A DNA stretch of 62,329 bases from Leifsonia sp. 1010 (GCF_031455295.1 NZ_JAVDSL010000006.1:1-62329), one strand, 5' to 3'. Shown: positions 24,170 to 32,917, numbered from the stretch's first letter. Notes: generated by a model from the sequence alone, not told the origin. A program made the numbers and translations.

Positions 24170-26329
24170 ATGTCTCGTTCCGGTCAGCGCACCAGCCCGA
24201 CCAGGCCGCAGCAGCGGAAGAACCGGCACGCCAACAACGACGGACTCATCCCCGTCCTCGCCCGCAAGGTGCGCGAGGTCGAGGCGAAGGCCGCCGACGG
24301 CAAGAAGCTCGGGCCGACGAACCGCACCAAGTTCCAGGTGATCGCGTTCCTGATGCGCGAGGAGCGCGCTAGGGCGAAGTCCGACCCGGACCTCAGCGAC
24401 GCCGCGCGTGCGGAGCAGCTGAAGCGGCTCGACGGCATCGCGACCATCCTGGCGAAGACGGCGGCGCGCGACACGTCGCTGATCTCGCTGCTCGAGAGCG
24501 AGTCGCCCTCGACGGCCACCGCGCAGAAGATGCGCCGCGACTGGCTCCTGGAGTCGGGAACCGAGCTCTCGCCCGACGACCTGATCATCACGATCGAGCG
24601 CCCAGTCACCAAGCAGGACAGCGTCATCCCGCCGGAGCTTGCGGAGAAGCAGGTCGTCCCGCCGTCGGTGAAAGCGCGCCAGCTGTCCAACCCGTTCCTC
24701 GCTCCCGACTTCTCCCGGCTCAGCCCGGCCGCGCCGACACCGCGCCGCCGGCTCGACTCGTGGGAGCTGCTCGGCCCGCTGTTCAAGTCGTTCGAGTACG
24801 GCGCCGGAGGCCAGGCGGCCAGCATGGAGCTGCCGCCCGCCCCGCTGATCGACCGCTACTCCCCGCAGGGCCTCGAGCTGATGCACCACCAGTCGCGCTT
24901 CATCGAGAGCGTGCGACTCGGCCACCGCAGCTTCCTGCTCGCGGACGAGCCGGGCCTCGGCAAGACGGCGCAGTCCGTCCTCGCCGCCTCGGTCGCGGGG
25001 GCGTATCCGCTGCTCGCCGTCGTTCCCAACGTCGTCAAGATGAACTGGGCGCGCGAGGTGGAGCGCTGGACTCCGCAGCGCCGCGCAACCGTCATCCACG
25101 GCGACGGAGAGGGCCTCGACGCCTTCGCCGACATCGTCATCGTCAATTACGAGGTGCTGGATCGGCACCTCTCCTGGCTGAGCACGCTCGGCTTCAAGGG
25201 GATGGTCGTCGACGAGGCGCACTTCATCAAGAACCTGCACTCGCAGCGTTCGCGCCTGGTGCTGGGCCTGGCGGACGCCATTCGCTCGACCACGCCGGAC
25301 CCGCTGATGATCGCCCTGACCGGTACGCCGCTGATCAACGACATCGACGACTTCAAGGCGATCTGGCAGTTCCTCGGCTGGATCGACGGCAACAAGCCGA
25401 CCGCGACCCTGATGGAGCATTTGGAGGAGACCGGGCTGACCCCGGCCGACTTCGGCTTCTACGCCGCCGCCCGCGAGGCCGTCATCGACATGGGGATCGT
25501 GCGCCGGCGCAAGCTCGACGTCGCCTCCGACCTGCCGAGCCGTCGTGTGGTGGACCTGCCGGTCGAGCTGGACGACGAACTCGGGCGCTCGATCCGCCAG
25601 GCGGAGAAGGACCTCGCCGCCCGGCTCGTCACGCGTTACCAGCGCGCGGCGGCCGCCGGTCGGCCGGACGGCTTCGAAGGCGACGACGAGGCGCACAAGA
25701 AGCACCTCATCCGGCTGGTCGCGCAGTCCGAGCTGGAGGACTCGAAGTCGGCGAAGTCCGGCGAGAACGTCTTCACGATGGTCCGCCGGATCGGCCAGGC
25801 GAAGGCCGGCCTCGCGTCGGACTACACGGCCCAGCTCGCCCGCTCGGTCGGCAAGGTGGTGTTCTTCGCCAAGCACATCGACGTGATGGATGCGGCGGAG
25901 GAGGCCTTCGCCGCCCGCGACCTGAAGACGATCTCGATCCGTGGCGACCAGTCCGCGCTGTCACGGCAGAAGGAGATCGACGCGTTCAACAACGACCCGG
26001 AGGTCGCGGTCGCGGTCTGCTCGCTCACGGCGGCGGGCGTCGGCCTGAACCTCCAGGCGGCGTCGAACGTCGTGCTCGCCGAGCTGTCGTGGACGGCGGC
26101 CGAGCAGACGCAGGCGATCGACCGCGTTCACCGCATCGGTCAGGAGGAGCCGGTCACGGCGTGGCGGATCATCGCCGCGCAGACGATCGACTCGAAGATC
26201 GCCGAGCTCATCGACGCCAAGCAGGGACTCGCCGCGCGCGCCCTCGACGGCAGCGATGTCGAGGTCGGCTCGGCCGACTCCGTGCAGCTCGACGCGCTCA
26301 TCCACCTGCTGACGGACGCCCTCGCCTGA
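24170..26329 (+). CDS. SNF2-family DEAD/DEAH ATPase (SMARCAL1-like helicase)
   Basis: A 719-aa DNA-dependent ATPase. A charged N-terminal region of about 230 aa precedes the SNF2 core: LMHHQSRFIESV, Walker A DEPGLGKTAQS, Walker B VVDEAHFIKN (DEAH), motif III ALTGTPLIND. The C-terminal RecA lobe has GVGLNLQAASNVVLAEL and the arginine-finger motif QAIDRVHRIGQ. Such proteins remodel or anneal DNA at repair and replication intermediates; a phage-defence role is possible but unsupported here. ATG at 24170 with GGAGG 5 nt upstream. Ends before a family A hairpin. Confidence 0.92.
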   Translation: MSRSGQRTSPTRPQQRKNRHANNDGLIPVLARKVREVEAKAADGKKLGPTNRTKFQVIAFLMREERARAKSDPDLSDAARAEQLKRLDGIATILAKTAARDTSLISLLESESPSTATAQKMRRDWLLESGTELSPDDLIITIERPVTKQDSVIPPELAEKQVVPPSVKARQLSNPFLAPDFSRLSPAAPTPRRRLDSWELLGPLFKSFEYGAGGQAASMELPPAPLIDRYSPQGLELMHHQSRFIESVRLGHRSFLLADEPGLGKTAQSVLAASVAGAYPLLAVVPNVVKMNWAREVERWTPQRRATVIHGDGEGLDAFADIVIVNYEVLDRHLSWLSTLGFKGMVVDEAHFIKNLHSQRSRLVLGLADAIRSTTPDPLMIALTGTPLINDIDDFKAIWQFLGWIDGNKPTATLMEHLEETGLTPADFGFYAAAREAVIDMGIVRRRKLDVASDLPSRRVVDLPVELDDELGRSIRQAEKDLAARLVTRYQRAAAAGRPDGFEGDDEAHKKHLIRLVAQSELEDSKSAKSGENVFTMVRRIGQAKAGLASDYTAQLARSVGKVVFFAKHIDVMDAAEEAFAARDLKTISIRGDQSALSRQKEIDAFNNDPEVAVAVCSLTAAGVGLNLQAASNVVLAELSWTAAEQTQAIDRVHRIGQEEPVTAWRIIAAQTIDSKIAELIDAKQGLAARALDGSDVEVGSADSVQLDALIHLLTDALA

Positions 26330-26361
26330 CCTGCGGCGCTCTCCGAAACCGCCGGCTCACC

Positions 26362-26426
26362 CCGCCGGCTCCTGAGTTTTTCGCGTTCCGAACGCCGAAT
26401 CGGGCGAAAAAGTCAGGAGCTGGCGG
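26362..26426. repeat. Long hairpin, family A copy 2, between convergent genes
   Basis: Arms of 23 nt (26362-26384 and 26404-26426) pair at 21 positions; the loop is 19 nt. The arm GGCTCCTGA-G-TTTTTCGC corresponds to copy 1 at 6407-6485. The same position between CTGA and TTTTT is unpaired in both copies (C opposite C there, G opposite G here). Located between the stops of the helicase and the acidic protein. Confidence 0.75.
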
Positions 26427-26627
26427 CTAGGCGATCTCGGCGTCGTCGGGGTCGATCGGCACCGGGCGGTCGTCGTCGGGGAGCAGCTCGCCGTCCTCGT
26501 CCTCGACGACCGGCACGTCCTCCGGGTCGTGGATGACGGGCTCCGGCTCGTAGTCGGCCTCCTGCGCCTCGCGGAAGTCGTCGAGGTCCTCGTCGTCTCG
26601 GTACTCACGTCCTCTGGGGTCGCTCAT
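26427..26627 (-). CDS. Small highly acidic protein
   Basis: A 66-aa protein with 28 Asp/Glu residues, no membrane segment and likely disordered. No domain recognised. The ATG at 26627 follows TACCGT by 6 nt on the minus strand, the leaderless arrangement used by many genes here, which supports it as a real gene. Small acidic proteins of this kind are common next to housekeeping genes in Microbacteriaceae, without known role. Confidence 0.6.
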   Translation of the reverse strand: MSDPRGREYRDDEDLDDFREAQEADYEPEPVIHDPEDVPVVEDEDGELLPDDDRPVPIDPDDAEIA

Positions 26628-26689
26628 GCCCCCACGGTACAGCGGGGTGCCGCAGGCGTGAAGGGTGGTCTCACCCCGGCTCGATGAGG

Positions 26690-27082
26690 TCAGTCCAGCT
26701 CGAAGACGAAGAACGCGCCGCGGTCGTCGTGCTCGATCCGCGCCGCCCCGCGGAAGTCGGCGAAGTCGTCCGTCCCCGTTCCCGGCACGATGTTCCCGAA
26801 GGCCGAGCTGTCGCCGGGATGCTGCAGCGCGCCGTGGTGGACGGTGAACGATCCGGCCCTCCCGTCCTCCAGCCGGCCGGTGATCCGCTCTGCGGCGAGG
26901 TAGCCGCGCCCGCCCTCTTCGGTTCCGGAGGAGACGAAGTGCGCGACCGACTCGCCCACCAGTCCCTCGGTATAGGTCTTCCGCATGACGACGGCGCCCA
27001 CCCAGTTGCCGTCGATGCCCGGCAGGTCGGCCGGCTCCCAGCCGGTGACGTCGAAGCGGGCGGTGATCGTCTCTGAGGTCAT
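26690..27082 (-). CDS. DUF3224 domain protein
   Basis: A 130-aa single-domain protein of the DUF3224 family, predicted as a small beta-barrel. Typical blocks: YTEGLVGESVAHFVS, GGRGYLAAERITGRLEDGRAGSFTVHHGALQ and the closing FFVFELD. Function of the family is unknown. ATG at 27082 lies 6 nt behind a TACCGT box (minus strand). Divergent from the CYTH-domain gene with 76 bp between starts. Confidence 0.9.
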   Translation of the reverse strand: MTSETITARFDVTGWEPADLPGIDGNWVGAVVMRKTYTEGLVGESVAHFVSSGTEEGGRGYLAAERITGRLEDGRAGSFTVHHGALQHPGDSSAFGNIVPGTGTDDFADFRGAARIEHDDRGAFFVFELD

Positions 27083-27158
27083 GCGTTCACGGTAGGCGCT
27101 GCGGAGGACGGTCCGCTTGTAATTTCGCGACAGACGAATTGTGGGCTAGACAGGGGAT

Positions 27159-27773
27159 ATGCCCCACCACTCCCAGACCGAGATCGAGCGCAAGTACGAC
27201 GTCGACGCCGAGGCGCAGCATCCTCAGCTCGTCGGCGTCGGCACGATCGCGGTGCAGGGCGAGCCCGAGCGGCACGAGCTCGTGGCCACCTATTTCGACA
27301 CGGCCGACCTCGCGCTCGCCCAGCACCGGACCGCGGTCCGTGTGCGCCGCGGCGGCCACGACGCCGGCTGGCACGTCAAGCTGCCCGCCGACGAGGGCCG
27401 CACCGAGCTGCACTGGGAGCTCACCGAGGGCGACGAGCCGCCCGCGGAGCTGCGTCAGCACCTGCGGGAGCTGATCGGCGACGAGCCGCTCGTCCCGATC
27501 GCCCGGGTCACGAACCAGCGCGACAGCGTCCTGCTGCAGGATGCCGCCGGCTTCGAGGTGGCGGAGCTCACCGATGACCACGTCCGCAGCGAGAACCTCC
27601 GCAGCGGCGGGACGCAGGAGTGGCGCGAGTGGGAGGTGGAGCTCCTCAGCGGAGCCCCCGACTCCCGTCAGCGCCGCAACGCCCTCCTCGACGAGATCGA
27701 GGAGCACCTCCTCGCGGCAGGAGCCCGGCCGTCCGCCAGCTCGTCCAAGCTGCAGCGCGCCCTCGGCCTCTGA
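27159..27773 (+). CDS. CYTH domain protein (triphosphate-tunnel metalloenzyme fold)
   Basis: A 204-aa CYTH protein. The hallmark EIERKY (residues 8-13) is intact, followed by TYFDTADLALAQHRTAVRVRRGG and KLPADEGRTELHWEL, supplying the tunnel of acidic and basic residues. The C-terminal part has REWEVELLSG. Members hydrolyse triphosphates or make cAMP; inorganic triphosphatase is the likeliest activity, without direct evidence. The CHAD domain often fused to such proteins is absent. Confidence 0.9.
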   Translation: MPHHSQTEIERKYDVDAEAQHPQLVGVGTIAVQGEPERHELVATYFDTADLALAQHRTAVRVRRGGHDAGWHVKLPADEGRTELHWELTEGDEPPAELRQHLRELIGDEPLVPIARVTNQRDSVLLQDAAGFEVAELTDDHVRSENLRSGGTQEWREWEVELLSGAPDSRQRRNALLDEIEEHLLAAGARPSASSSKLQRALGL

Positions 27774-27890
27774 CACCCGACTGGTCTACCCGGCTCGTTT
27801 ACCACCCGCCGCGCTCAGCGTCCAGTGCGATTTTGTGCAGGACCGGGCATCCGGGCATGATTCAGGGGACGCCTTGAGAAACGGAGCAGC

Positions 27891-28919
27891 ATGAAGATCG
27901 GCATCCTCACCAGCGGCGGCGACTGCCCGGGCCTGAACGCGGTGATCCGCGGCGCGGTCCTGAAGGGCGACCGCGTGTACCGCTCCGAGTTCGCCGGCTT
28001 CCGTTACGGCTGGCGCGGTGTGGTCGACGGCGACATCATGCCGCTCGACCGGCACAGCGTCCGCGGCCTGTCCCGCCAGGGCGGCACCATCCTCGGCTCC
28101 AGCCGCACCAACCCTTTCGAGGGCGACAAGGGCGGCCCGGAGAACATCCAGCGGATGATGGATGAGAACGGCATCGACGCGATCATCGCCATCGGCGGGG
28201 AGGGCACCCTGACGGCTGCTCGCCGTCTGACCGACGCCGGTCTCAAGATCGTCGGCGTCCCGAAGACCATCGACAACGACCTCGCCGCCACCGACTACTC
28301 GTTCGGCTTCGACACGGCGGTCGAAATCGCCACCGAGGCGATCGACCGCCTGCGCACCACCGCCGAGTCGCACCAGCGCTGCATGGTCGTCGAGGTCATG
28401 GGCCGTCACGTCGGCTGGATCGCCCTGCACTCGGGCATGGCGGGGGGCGCCCACGCCATCCTCATCCCGGAGCAGCCGCAGTCGATCGAGCAGATCTGCG
28501 AGTGGGTCGAGTCGGTCCGCGACCGCGGCCGCGCGCCCGTCATCGTCGTGTCGGAGGGCTTCCATCTCGACACGATGGAGGAGGCGCACTCGCACAAGGG
28601 ACTGGACGCGTTCAACCGGCCGCGCCTCGGCGGGATCGGCGAGATGCTCGCGCCGATGATCGAGGAGCGCACCGGCATCGAGTCGCGTGCCACCGTGCTC
28701 GGCCACATGCAGCGCGGCGGCGTCCCGAGCGCGTACGACCGCGTCCTCGCCACCCGCCTCGGCATGGCGGCGGTGGATGCGGTGTACGAGGGCCGCTGGG
28801 GCTCGATGGTGTCGCTGCGCGGCACCGACGTCGTGAACGTCTCGATCGCCGACGCGACCGGCGGTCTGAAGACCGTTCCTGCGGCCCGCTACGAGGAGGC
28901 CGCGCTCCTCTTCGGCTGA
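27891..28919 (+). CDS. pfkA: 6-phosphofructokinase
   Basis: Phosphorylates fructose-6-phosphate in glycolysis; 342 aa. N-terminal GILTSGGDCPGLNAVIRG is the nucleotide loop. Substrate residues are in PKTIDNDLAATDYSFGFDTA and EVMGRHVGWIALHSG. It reads GGEGT at 102-106, with Gly at the site that is Asp in pyrophosphate-dependent enzymes, yet Lys at PKTID (125), as in group III actinobacterial enzymes. ATP use is likelier, as in Streptomyces. ATG preceded by GGAGC. The 117 bp upstream hold no clear hairpin. Confidence 0.95.
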   Translation: MKIGILTSGGDCPGLNAVIRGAVLKGDRVYRSEFAGFRYGWRGVVDGDIMPLDRHSVRGLSRQGGTILGSSRTNPFEGDKGGPENIQRMMDENGIDAIIAIGGEGTLTAARRLTDAGLKIVGVPKTIDNDLAATDYSFGFDTAVEIATEAIDRLRTTAESHQRCMVVEVMGRHVGWIALHSGMAGGAHAILIPEQPQSIEQICEWVESVRDRGRAPVIVVSEGFHLDTMEEAHSHKGLDAFNRPRLGGIGEMLAPMIEERTGIESRATVLGHMQRGGVPSAYDRVLATRLGMAAVDAVYEGRWGSMVSLRGTDVVNVSIADATGGLKTVPAARYEEAALLFG

Positions 28920-28970
28920 GCGCTCGCTGCACCTGTGGCTCTCTCCCTGCTGTTCCGGGGGTGTCGGGGC

Positions 28971-28976
28971 TAGGCT
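28971..28976 (+). promoter_or_regulatory. -10 box TAGGCT before quinone oxidoreductase gene
   Basis: TAGGCT lies 29 nt before the GTG at 29006, leaving a leader of about 22 nt that carries GGAAGGAG as a strong ribosome-binding site. One of the promoters here with a conventional leader. Confidence 0.45.
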
Positions 28977-29005
28977 CCGTGCTACCAGAGGGAAGGAGCC
29001 CGTCC

Positions 29006-29929
29006 GTGCCGCGTTTCGTCCAGTTCGATGAGTTCGGCTCCCGCGACTACCTGCATGTGGTGGAGCGGGAGAGACCGTGGCCGGGACCCGGTCAGGTGCT
29101 GGTCCGCGTAATGGCGGCCGGGCTCAATCCGATGGATGCGAAGGCGTACCGCGACGAGCGGGCCGCCGCGCGCATGGGCGTGACGCTGCCGAGCGGGATC
29201 GGGCAGGACTTCGCCGGGTTCGTCGAGGAGATCGGCGAGGGCGTCACGCGCTTCGAGCTCGGACAGGCCGTGCTCGGCACGGCGCCGTTCGCCTCCATCG
29301 CCGACTTCGTCGTGGTGCCGGAGGACGGCCAGGTGATCGCGAAACCGGACCCGCTGACGTTCGAGGCGGCCGGATCGCTCGGCGTCGTCGGCCGGACCGC
29401 GTTCGCGACGGTGCGCTCCCTGGGCATCCGCGAGCGCGACACCGTGCTGGTGAGCGCGGCCGCTGGAGGGGTCGGCGTGCTCGCCGCCCAGCTGGTCGTC
29501 CGCGCGGGAGCGACGGTGATCGGCACGGCAAGCGAGGAGAACCACGAGTTCCTCGAGTCGCTCGGCGTCATCCCGGTGACCTACGGCGACGGGCTCGCCG
29601 AGCGGGTACGCGACGTCCTCGACGACGACCGGGTGACCGCGGTGCTCGACAACCACGGCCCGGAAACGATCGAGGCGGCGCTGGAGCTCGGCGTGCCGAT
29701 CGAACGCGTCAACTCCATCGCGGTCTTCGGGCCGGAGGCGCGCGGAGCGCAGAACGTCGGCGGGCGCGCCGCCACCAACGACGACCTCGCGGAGCTCGCC
29801 GACCTGCTCGCCGAGAACGAGCTGGTGCTGCCGATCGACTCGATCTATCCGATCGAACGGACGGTGGAAGCGTACGGGCGGCTCGAGGGCGGCCACGTGC
29901 GCGGCAAGATCGTCATCGTCACCGACTGA
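29006..29929 (+). CDS. NADP-dependent quinone oxidoreductase-like MDR protein
   Basis: A 307-aa medium-chain dehydrogenase/reductase without structural zinc, thus of the quinone oxidoreductase type. GroES-like part: GQVLVRVMAAGLNPMDAKAYRDE. Rossmann motif: VLVSAAAGGVGVLAAQLVVRAGATVIGTAS. It ends GGHVRGKIVIV, typical for the family. GTG at 29006 chosen for the GGAAGGAG site 8 nt upstream. Cytosolic; substrate unknown. A conserved hypothetical gene follows after 16 bp. Confidence 0.9.
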   Translation: MPRFVQFDEFGSRDYLHVVERERPWPGPGQVLVRVMAAGLNPMDAKAYRDERAAARMGVTLPSGIGQDFAGFVEEIGEGVTRFELGQAVLGTAPFASIADFVVVPEDGQVIAKPDPLTFEAAGSLGVVGRTAFATVRSLGIRERDTVLVSAAAGGVGVLAAQLVVRAGATVIGTASEENHEFLESLGVIPVTYGDGLAERVRDVLDDDRVTAVLDNHGPETIEAALELGVPIERVNSIAVFGPEARGAQNVGGRAATNDDLAELADLLAENELVLPIDSIYPIERTVEAYGRLEGGHVRGKIVIVTD

Positions 29930-29945
29930 CCGCAAAGGAGCATCC

Positions 29946-30353
29946 ATGATCGCAGAGGACATCGCCCGGCAGCTTCGCACGGCGGGGTTGCGCTGGCAGC
30001 CGTCGTCGGGTGACACGTTCGCCATCGACCGCCCGGGCATGGACGGGGAGCGTTTCACCGTCAGTGAGATGACGATCGAGCCGCACCACTTCGACACCGG
30101 GACCATCCTCGGCTTCAACGGAACGACGGAGTGGGCGCTCGACTCGCTCGCCGTCGAGGACGCCCTGTGGATCCCGCGCGAGGACCAGCTGCGCGAACTG
30201 CTCGGCGGCACCTTCCGCCACCTGGCGCGCACGCCCGACGGCTACCGTGTGACCGTGCTGATCGAGGGGGAGGAGCGGTACTTCGAGCACGACGACGCCG
30301 CCACCGCCTATGCGCAGGCGCTGCTGGCGCTGATCGGGGCGTCGGTCTCCTAG
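29946..30353 (+). CDS. Conserved actinobacterial hypothetical protein
   Basis: A 135-aa soluble protein containing VSEMTIEPHHFDTGTILGFNGTTEWALDS and ALWIPREDQLRELLGGTFRHLAR. I recall homologues in Microbacteriaceae labelled 'pilus assembly protein CpaE', but this protein has no P-loop and is far shorter than CpaE, so the label looks wrong. Probably co-transcribed with the oxidoreductase (GGAG site in the 16-bp gap). Its TAG stop overlaps the opposing acetyltransferase stop in CTAG (30350-30353). Confidence 0.78.
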   Translation: MIAEDIARQLRTAGLRWQPSSGDTFAIDRPGMDGERFTVSEMTIEPHHFDTGTILGFNGTTEWALDSLAVEDALWIPREDQLRELLGGTFRHLARTPDGYRVTVLIEGEERYFEHDDAATAYAQALLALIGASVS

Positions 30354-30826
30354 CGGGGTCGCTCCGCCGGTGCGAGCTCGAGGTGGAGCAGCGGATACGG
30401 ACGCCCGGCCTCGTCGGTCGCACTCCGACCGACGACCTCGAATCCGCGTGAGCGGTAGAAACCGGCGGCTGACGCGTTCTGCTCGTTGACGTCGACGCGG
30501 ACGACGGCGTAGTCGCGGATCGCGTGATCGAGAAGCGCCGTGCCGATCCCGCCGCCGCGCTCGGCCGCATCCACGAAGAGCATCTCCAGGGTGCCGTCGA
30601 GCACACCGGAGAAGCCGACGGGACGGCCGTCCCGCTCGGCGACCGACAGCGTCACGGCGGGCAAGTAGTCGGATGCCAGCCGCGCCTCGATCTCGTCGCG
30701 ATCGGTCGCGGAGAGGAAGTCGTGCGTCGCATCCACGGCTCGGCGCCAGATCGCGACGAGGGCCGGGTACTCGGCTGCTCCGGCGGAGGGGCGGATGTTC
30801 ACGGGTGACGTGGATGCGGACGTCAT
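30350..30826 (-). CDS. GNAT N-acetyltransferase, YjaB-like
   Basis: A 158-aa acetyl-CoA-dependent acetyltransferase. IWRRAVDATHDFLSATDRDEIE, VDAAERGGGIGTALLDHAI (acetyl-CoA loop) and VNEQNASAAGFYRSRGFEVVGRSATDEAGRPYPLL line up well with E. coli YjaB. Acceptor unknown. ATG at 30826 preferred over 30850 because GGGAG stands 8 nt upstream. Converges with the hypothetical gene, sharing a 4-bp CTAG at the stops. Confidence 0.88.
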   Translation of the reverse strand: MTSASTSPVNIRPSAGAAEYPALVAIWRRAVDATHDFLSATDRDEIEARLASDYLPAVTLSVAERDGRPVGFSGVLDGTLEMLFVDAAERGGGIGTALLDHAIRDYAVVRVDVNEQNASAAGFYRSRGFEVVGRSATDEAGRPYPLLHLELAPAERPR

Positions 30827-30862
30827 TCTCAGGCTCCCTTCGGCCGACACCGGTCTTCCAGC

Positions 30863-32170
30863 CTAGTGAGCGACCGTCTCCCGCGAAGTCGACAGGATGC
30901 CCGCATCCAGCTCGGCGACGCTGCGGACGCCGGCGAGACCGAGGGTGATGTCGAGCTCGGCGATCGTGTTGCGCAGCAGCTCCCGCACGCCCGCCTCGCC
31001 GGCGACCGCGAGAGCGTAGGCATACGGTCGGCCGATCGCGACGGCCCGGGCACCGAGGGCGAGGGCGATCACGGCATCCGCCCCGCCACGGATGCCGCTG
31101 TCGAAGATCACCGGCACCCGTCCGTCGACCGCCGCCACGACCCCGGGGAGGGCGTCGAGTGCGGCCACTTCTCCGTCGATCTGGCGTCCGCCGTGGTTCG
31201 AGACCTGCACCGCATCCATCCCGGCGTCGAGGGCGCGGCGCGCGTCGTCGGGATGCAGCACGCCCTTCAGCACGATCGGCAGCCGGGTGCGCTCGCGCAG
31301 GAACGCCAGGTCGTTCCACGTCAGCGACGGGTCGGCGAACACGTCGAGGAACGTCTCGACCGCGGCGAGCGGCTCTCCCGACCGCAGCTTCTCGCGCAGC
31401 GGACCGGGGTGGTGGCGCAGGATGCTGGCGAACGCCGCGACGGCCGCGGGTGTCGGCGTCGGGCGCGGACCGGATGCGACGACCGCCCGCTCGCGCACCA
31501 GCTGCTGGAACACCGGATCGGAGGTGTACTGCGCGATCCCGAGACCCCGGCTGAAGGGAAGGTAGCCGAGGGCGAGGTCGCGCGGCCGCCAGCCCAGCAC
31601 ATGCGTGTCGAGGGTGACCACGATCGCTTCGCAGCCGGAGCGCTCCGCCCGCTCGACGAGGCTGGCCACCAGGTCGCGCGACGAGCTCCAGTACAGCTGG
31701 AACCAGCGGGATGCGCCGGCCGCGACGTCCTCCATGGCGCCGACGACCTCCTCCATCGGCTGCGATGCCTGGTTCGAGAGCACGGCCGGCACGCCGAGCG
31801 CGGCGGCGGCGCGGGCCGCGGCCGCATCCCCTCCGCGCCGGGCGAGCTCCAGCACGCCGATCGGGGCGAGCAGCAGCGGGGTCGGTCGCCGGACGCCGAA
31901 CAGCTCGACGGAGAGGTCGCGCGCCGACACGTCGCGCAGGACGCGCGGGACGATGCGCCGGTGTCGGAATGCCTCCGCGTTCGCGTCCGCCGTGCGCTCC
32001 AGCCCGGCGGAGCCGGCGATGTACGCGAACGCCGCTCGGCTCAGCCGTCGCTGTGCCGCTCGCTCCAGCTGGGGGTATCCCACGGGGATGCGCGGGACAC
32101 GGCCTGCGACACCATCGCGGTAGATCTCGGACTGGGCGTCGCGCCCGGCGCTGCTCATGCCTCCCATCAT
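30863..32170 (-). CDS. FMN-dependent alpha-hydroxy-acid oxidase (lactate 2-monooxygenase-like)
   Basis: A 435-aa TIM-barrel flavoenzyme. AFAYIAGSAGLERT at the N-terminus is the FMN-binding YxxGGA-type block in modified form. Catalytic and FMN residues: LLAPIGVLEL, SRWFQLYWSS, VTLDTHVLGWRPRDL, KGVLHPDDA, and VSNHGGRQIDG with the active-site His. Length and the THVLGWRPRDL block favour the lactate monooxygenase branch over respiratory LldD. Start at 32170 or the adjacent ATG at 32167, whose spacing to GGAGG is better. A perfect inverted repeat lies 39 bp upstream. Confidence 0.9.
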   Translation of the reverse strand: MMGGMSSAGRDAQSEIYRDGVAGRVPRIPVGYPQLERAAQRRLSRAAFAYIAGSAGLERTADANAEAFRHRRIVPRVLRDVSARDLSVELFGVRRPTPLLLAPIGVLELARRGGDAAAARAAAALGVPAVLSNQASQPMEEVVGAMEDVAAGASRWFQLYWSSSRDLVASLVERAERSGCEAIVVTLDTHVLGWRPRDLALGYLPFSRGLGIAQYTSDPVFQQLVRERAVVASGPRPTPTPAAVAAFASILRHHPGPLREKLRSGEPLAAVETFLDVFADPSLTWNDLAFLRERTRLPIVLKGVLHPDDARRALDAGMDAVQVSNHGGRQIDGEVAALDALPGVVAAVDGRVPVIFDSGIRGGADAVIALALGARAVAIGRPYAYALAVAGEAGVRELLRNTIAELDITLGLAGVRSVAELDAGILSTSRETVAH

Positions 32171-32208
32171 GCCCCTCCCGCCGGGCGACGCATCCGTGGG
32201 GCGCGACG

Positions 32209-32235
32209 CGCCGTTATGCGGGGCGGATAACGGCG
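32209..32235. promoter_or_regulatory. Perfect 9-bp inverted repeat upstream of oxidase gene
   Basis: CGCCGTTAT (32209-32217) and ATAACGGCG (32227-32235) are exact inverted copies around a 9-bp spacer. They are 39-65 bp upstream of the alpha-hydroxy-acid oxidase start, the place for a repressor or activator site. The adjacent LysR-effector-domain protein or an unlinked GntR-type regulator are possible binders; none is shown. Confidence 0.5.
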
Positions 32236-32269
32236 TGTTGCGACCCCTGGATGGAGATCGGTGGGCGCG

Positions 32270-32917
32270 TCAGCGGCGGCGCGGGCGCTTGGGGGAGCCG
32301 GGGCGACCGCGCCCGGAGGGTGCGCGGCCGCTGGGCGCGCGGCCGCCCGCCTTGCGGCCGTCCGCCGCCTCGCGCGCGGCGACCTCCGGGTTGCGCGAGC
32401 TGTGCGCCGTGCGTCCGCGCACGATGCCGATGAAGTCGTCGACCAGGGGATGCTGTCCCTCGCGCGGCCAGGTCAGGCCGATGCGGCTCTGCGGGCCGTC
32501 CTCGAGGGGGAGGGCCACCACATCCTTCCGGCGGAGGGCCTTCGCGACCGATGCCGGGAGCAGCGCGATGCCGTCGCCGGCGGCGACACTGCGCATGAAC
32601 GCCTCCGACGGCTCGCGGGCAACCCGGGGCTCGCCGTCGAGGTCGGCGAGGTGCAGGTGCTCCTCGAGGGTGAGCAGGTGCTCGTGGTGCACGACCACGA
32701 CGACGTCCTCCGCGTACAAGGGAATGAGGTGGCGGTCGTCGTCCGCCTCGGCGTCGCGGGCGAACACCATGTCCGCATCTCCGGCCGCGAGCACGCCGAG
32801 CGGATCGTCGCTGGGCCGCACCACCAGCTCGACGTCGGGGTATCGCTGCTCGAAGGCGCGCGTCCACTTGCCGACGGTGACACCGAGCGGGAAGGCGATC
32901 GCGAAGCGGGAGGACAC
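32270..32917 (-). CDS. LysR-type effector domain without HTH, with basic AT-hook-like tail
   Basis: A 215-aa protein that starts inside what would be the LysR substrate-binding domain (SSRFAIAFPLGVTVGKWTRAFEQRYPDVELVVRPSDDPLGVLAAGDADMVFARD...). No helix-turn-helix precedes it. The last 35 residues are Gly/Pro/Arg rich and contain GRGRPG and KRPRRR, like an AT-hook. GTG at 32917 is 6 nt behind a TACCCT box (minus strand). The adjacent divergent DUF5997 gene is a constant companion in this family as I recall. The regulated target is unknown. Confidence 0.82.
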   Translation of the reverse strand: MSSRFAIAFPLGVTVGKWTRAFEQRYPDVELVVRPSDDPLGVLAAGDADMVFARDAEADDDRHLIPLYAEDVVVVVHHEHLLTLEEHLHLADLDGEPRVAREPSEAFMRSVAAGDGIALLPASVAKALRRKDVVALPLEDGPQSRIGLTWPREGQHPLVDDFIGIVRGRTAHSSRNPEVAAREAADGRKAGGRAPSGRAPSGRGRPGSPKRPRRR

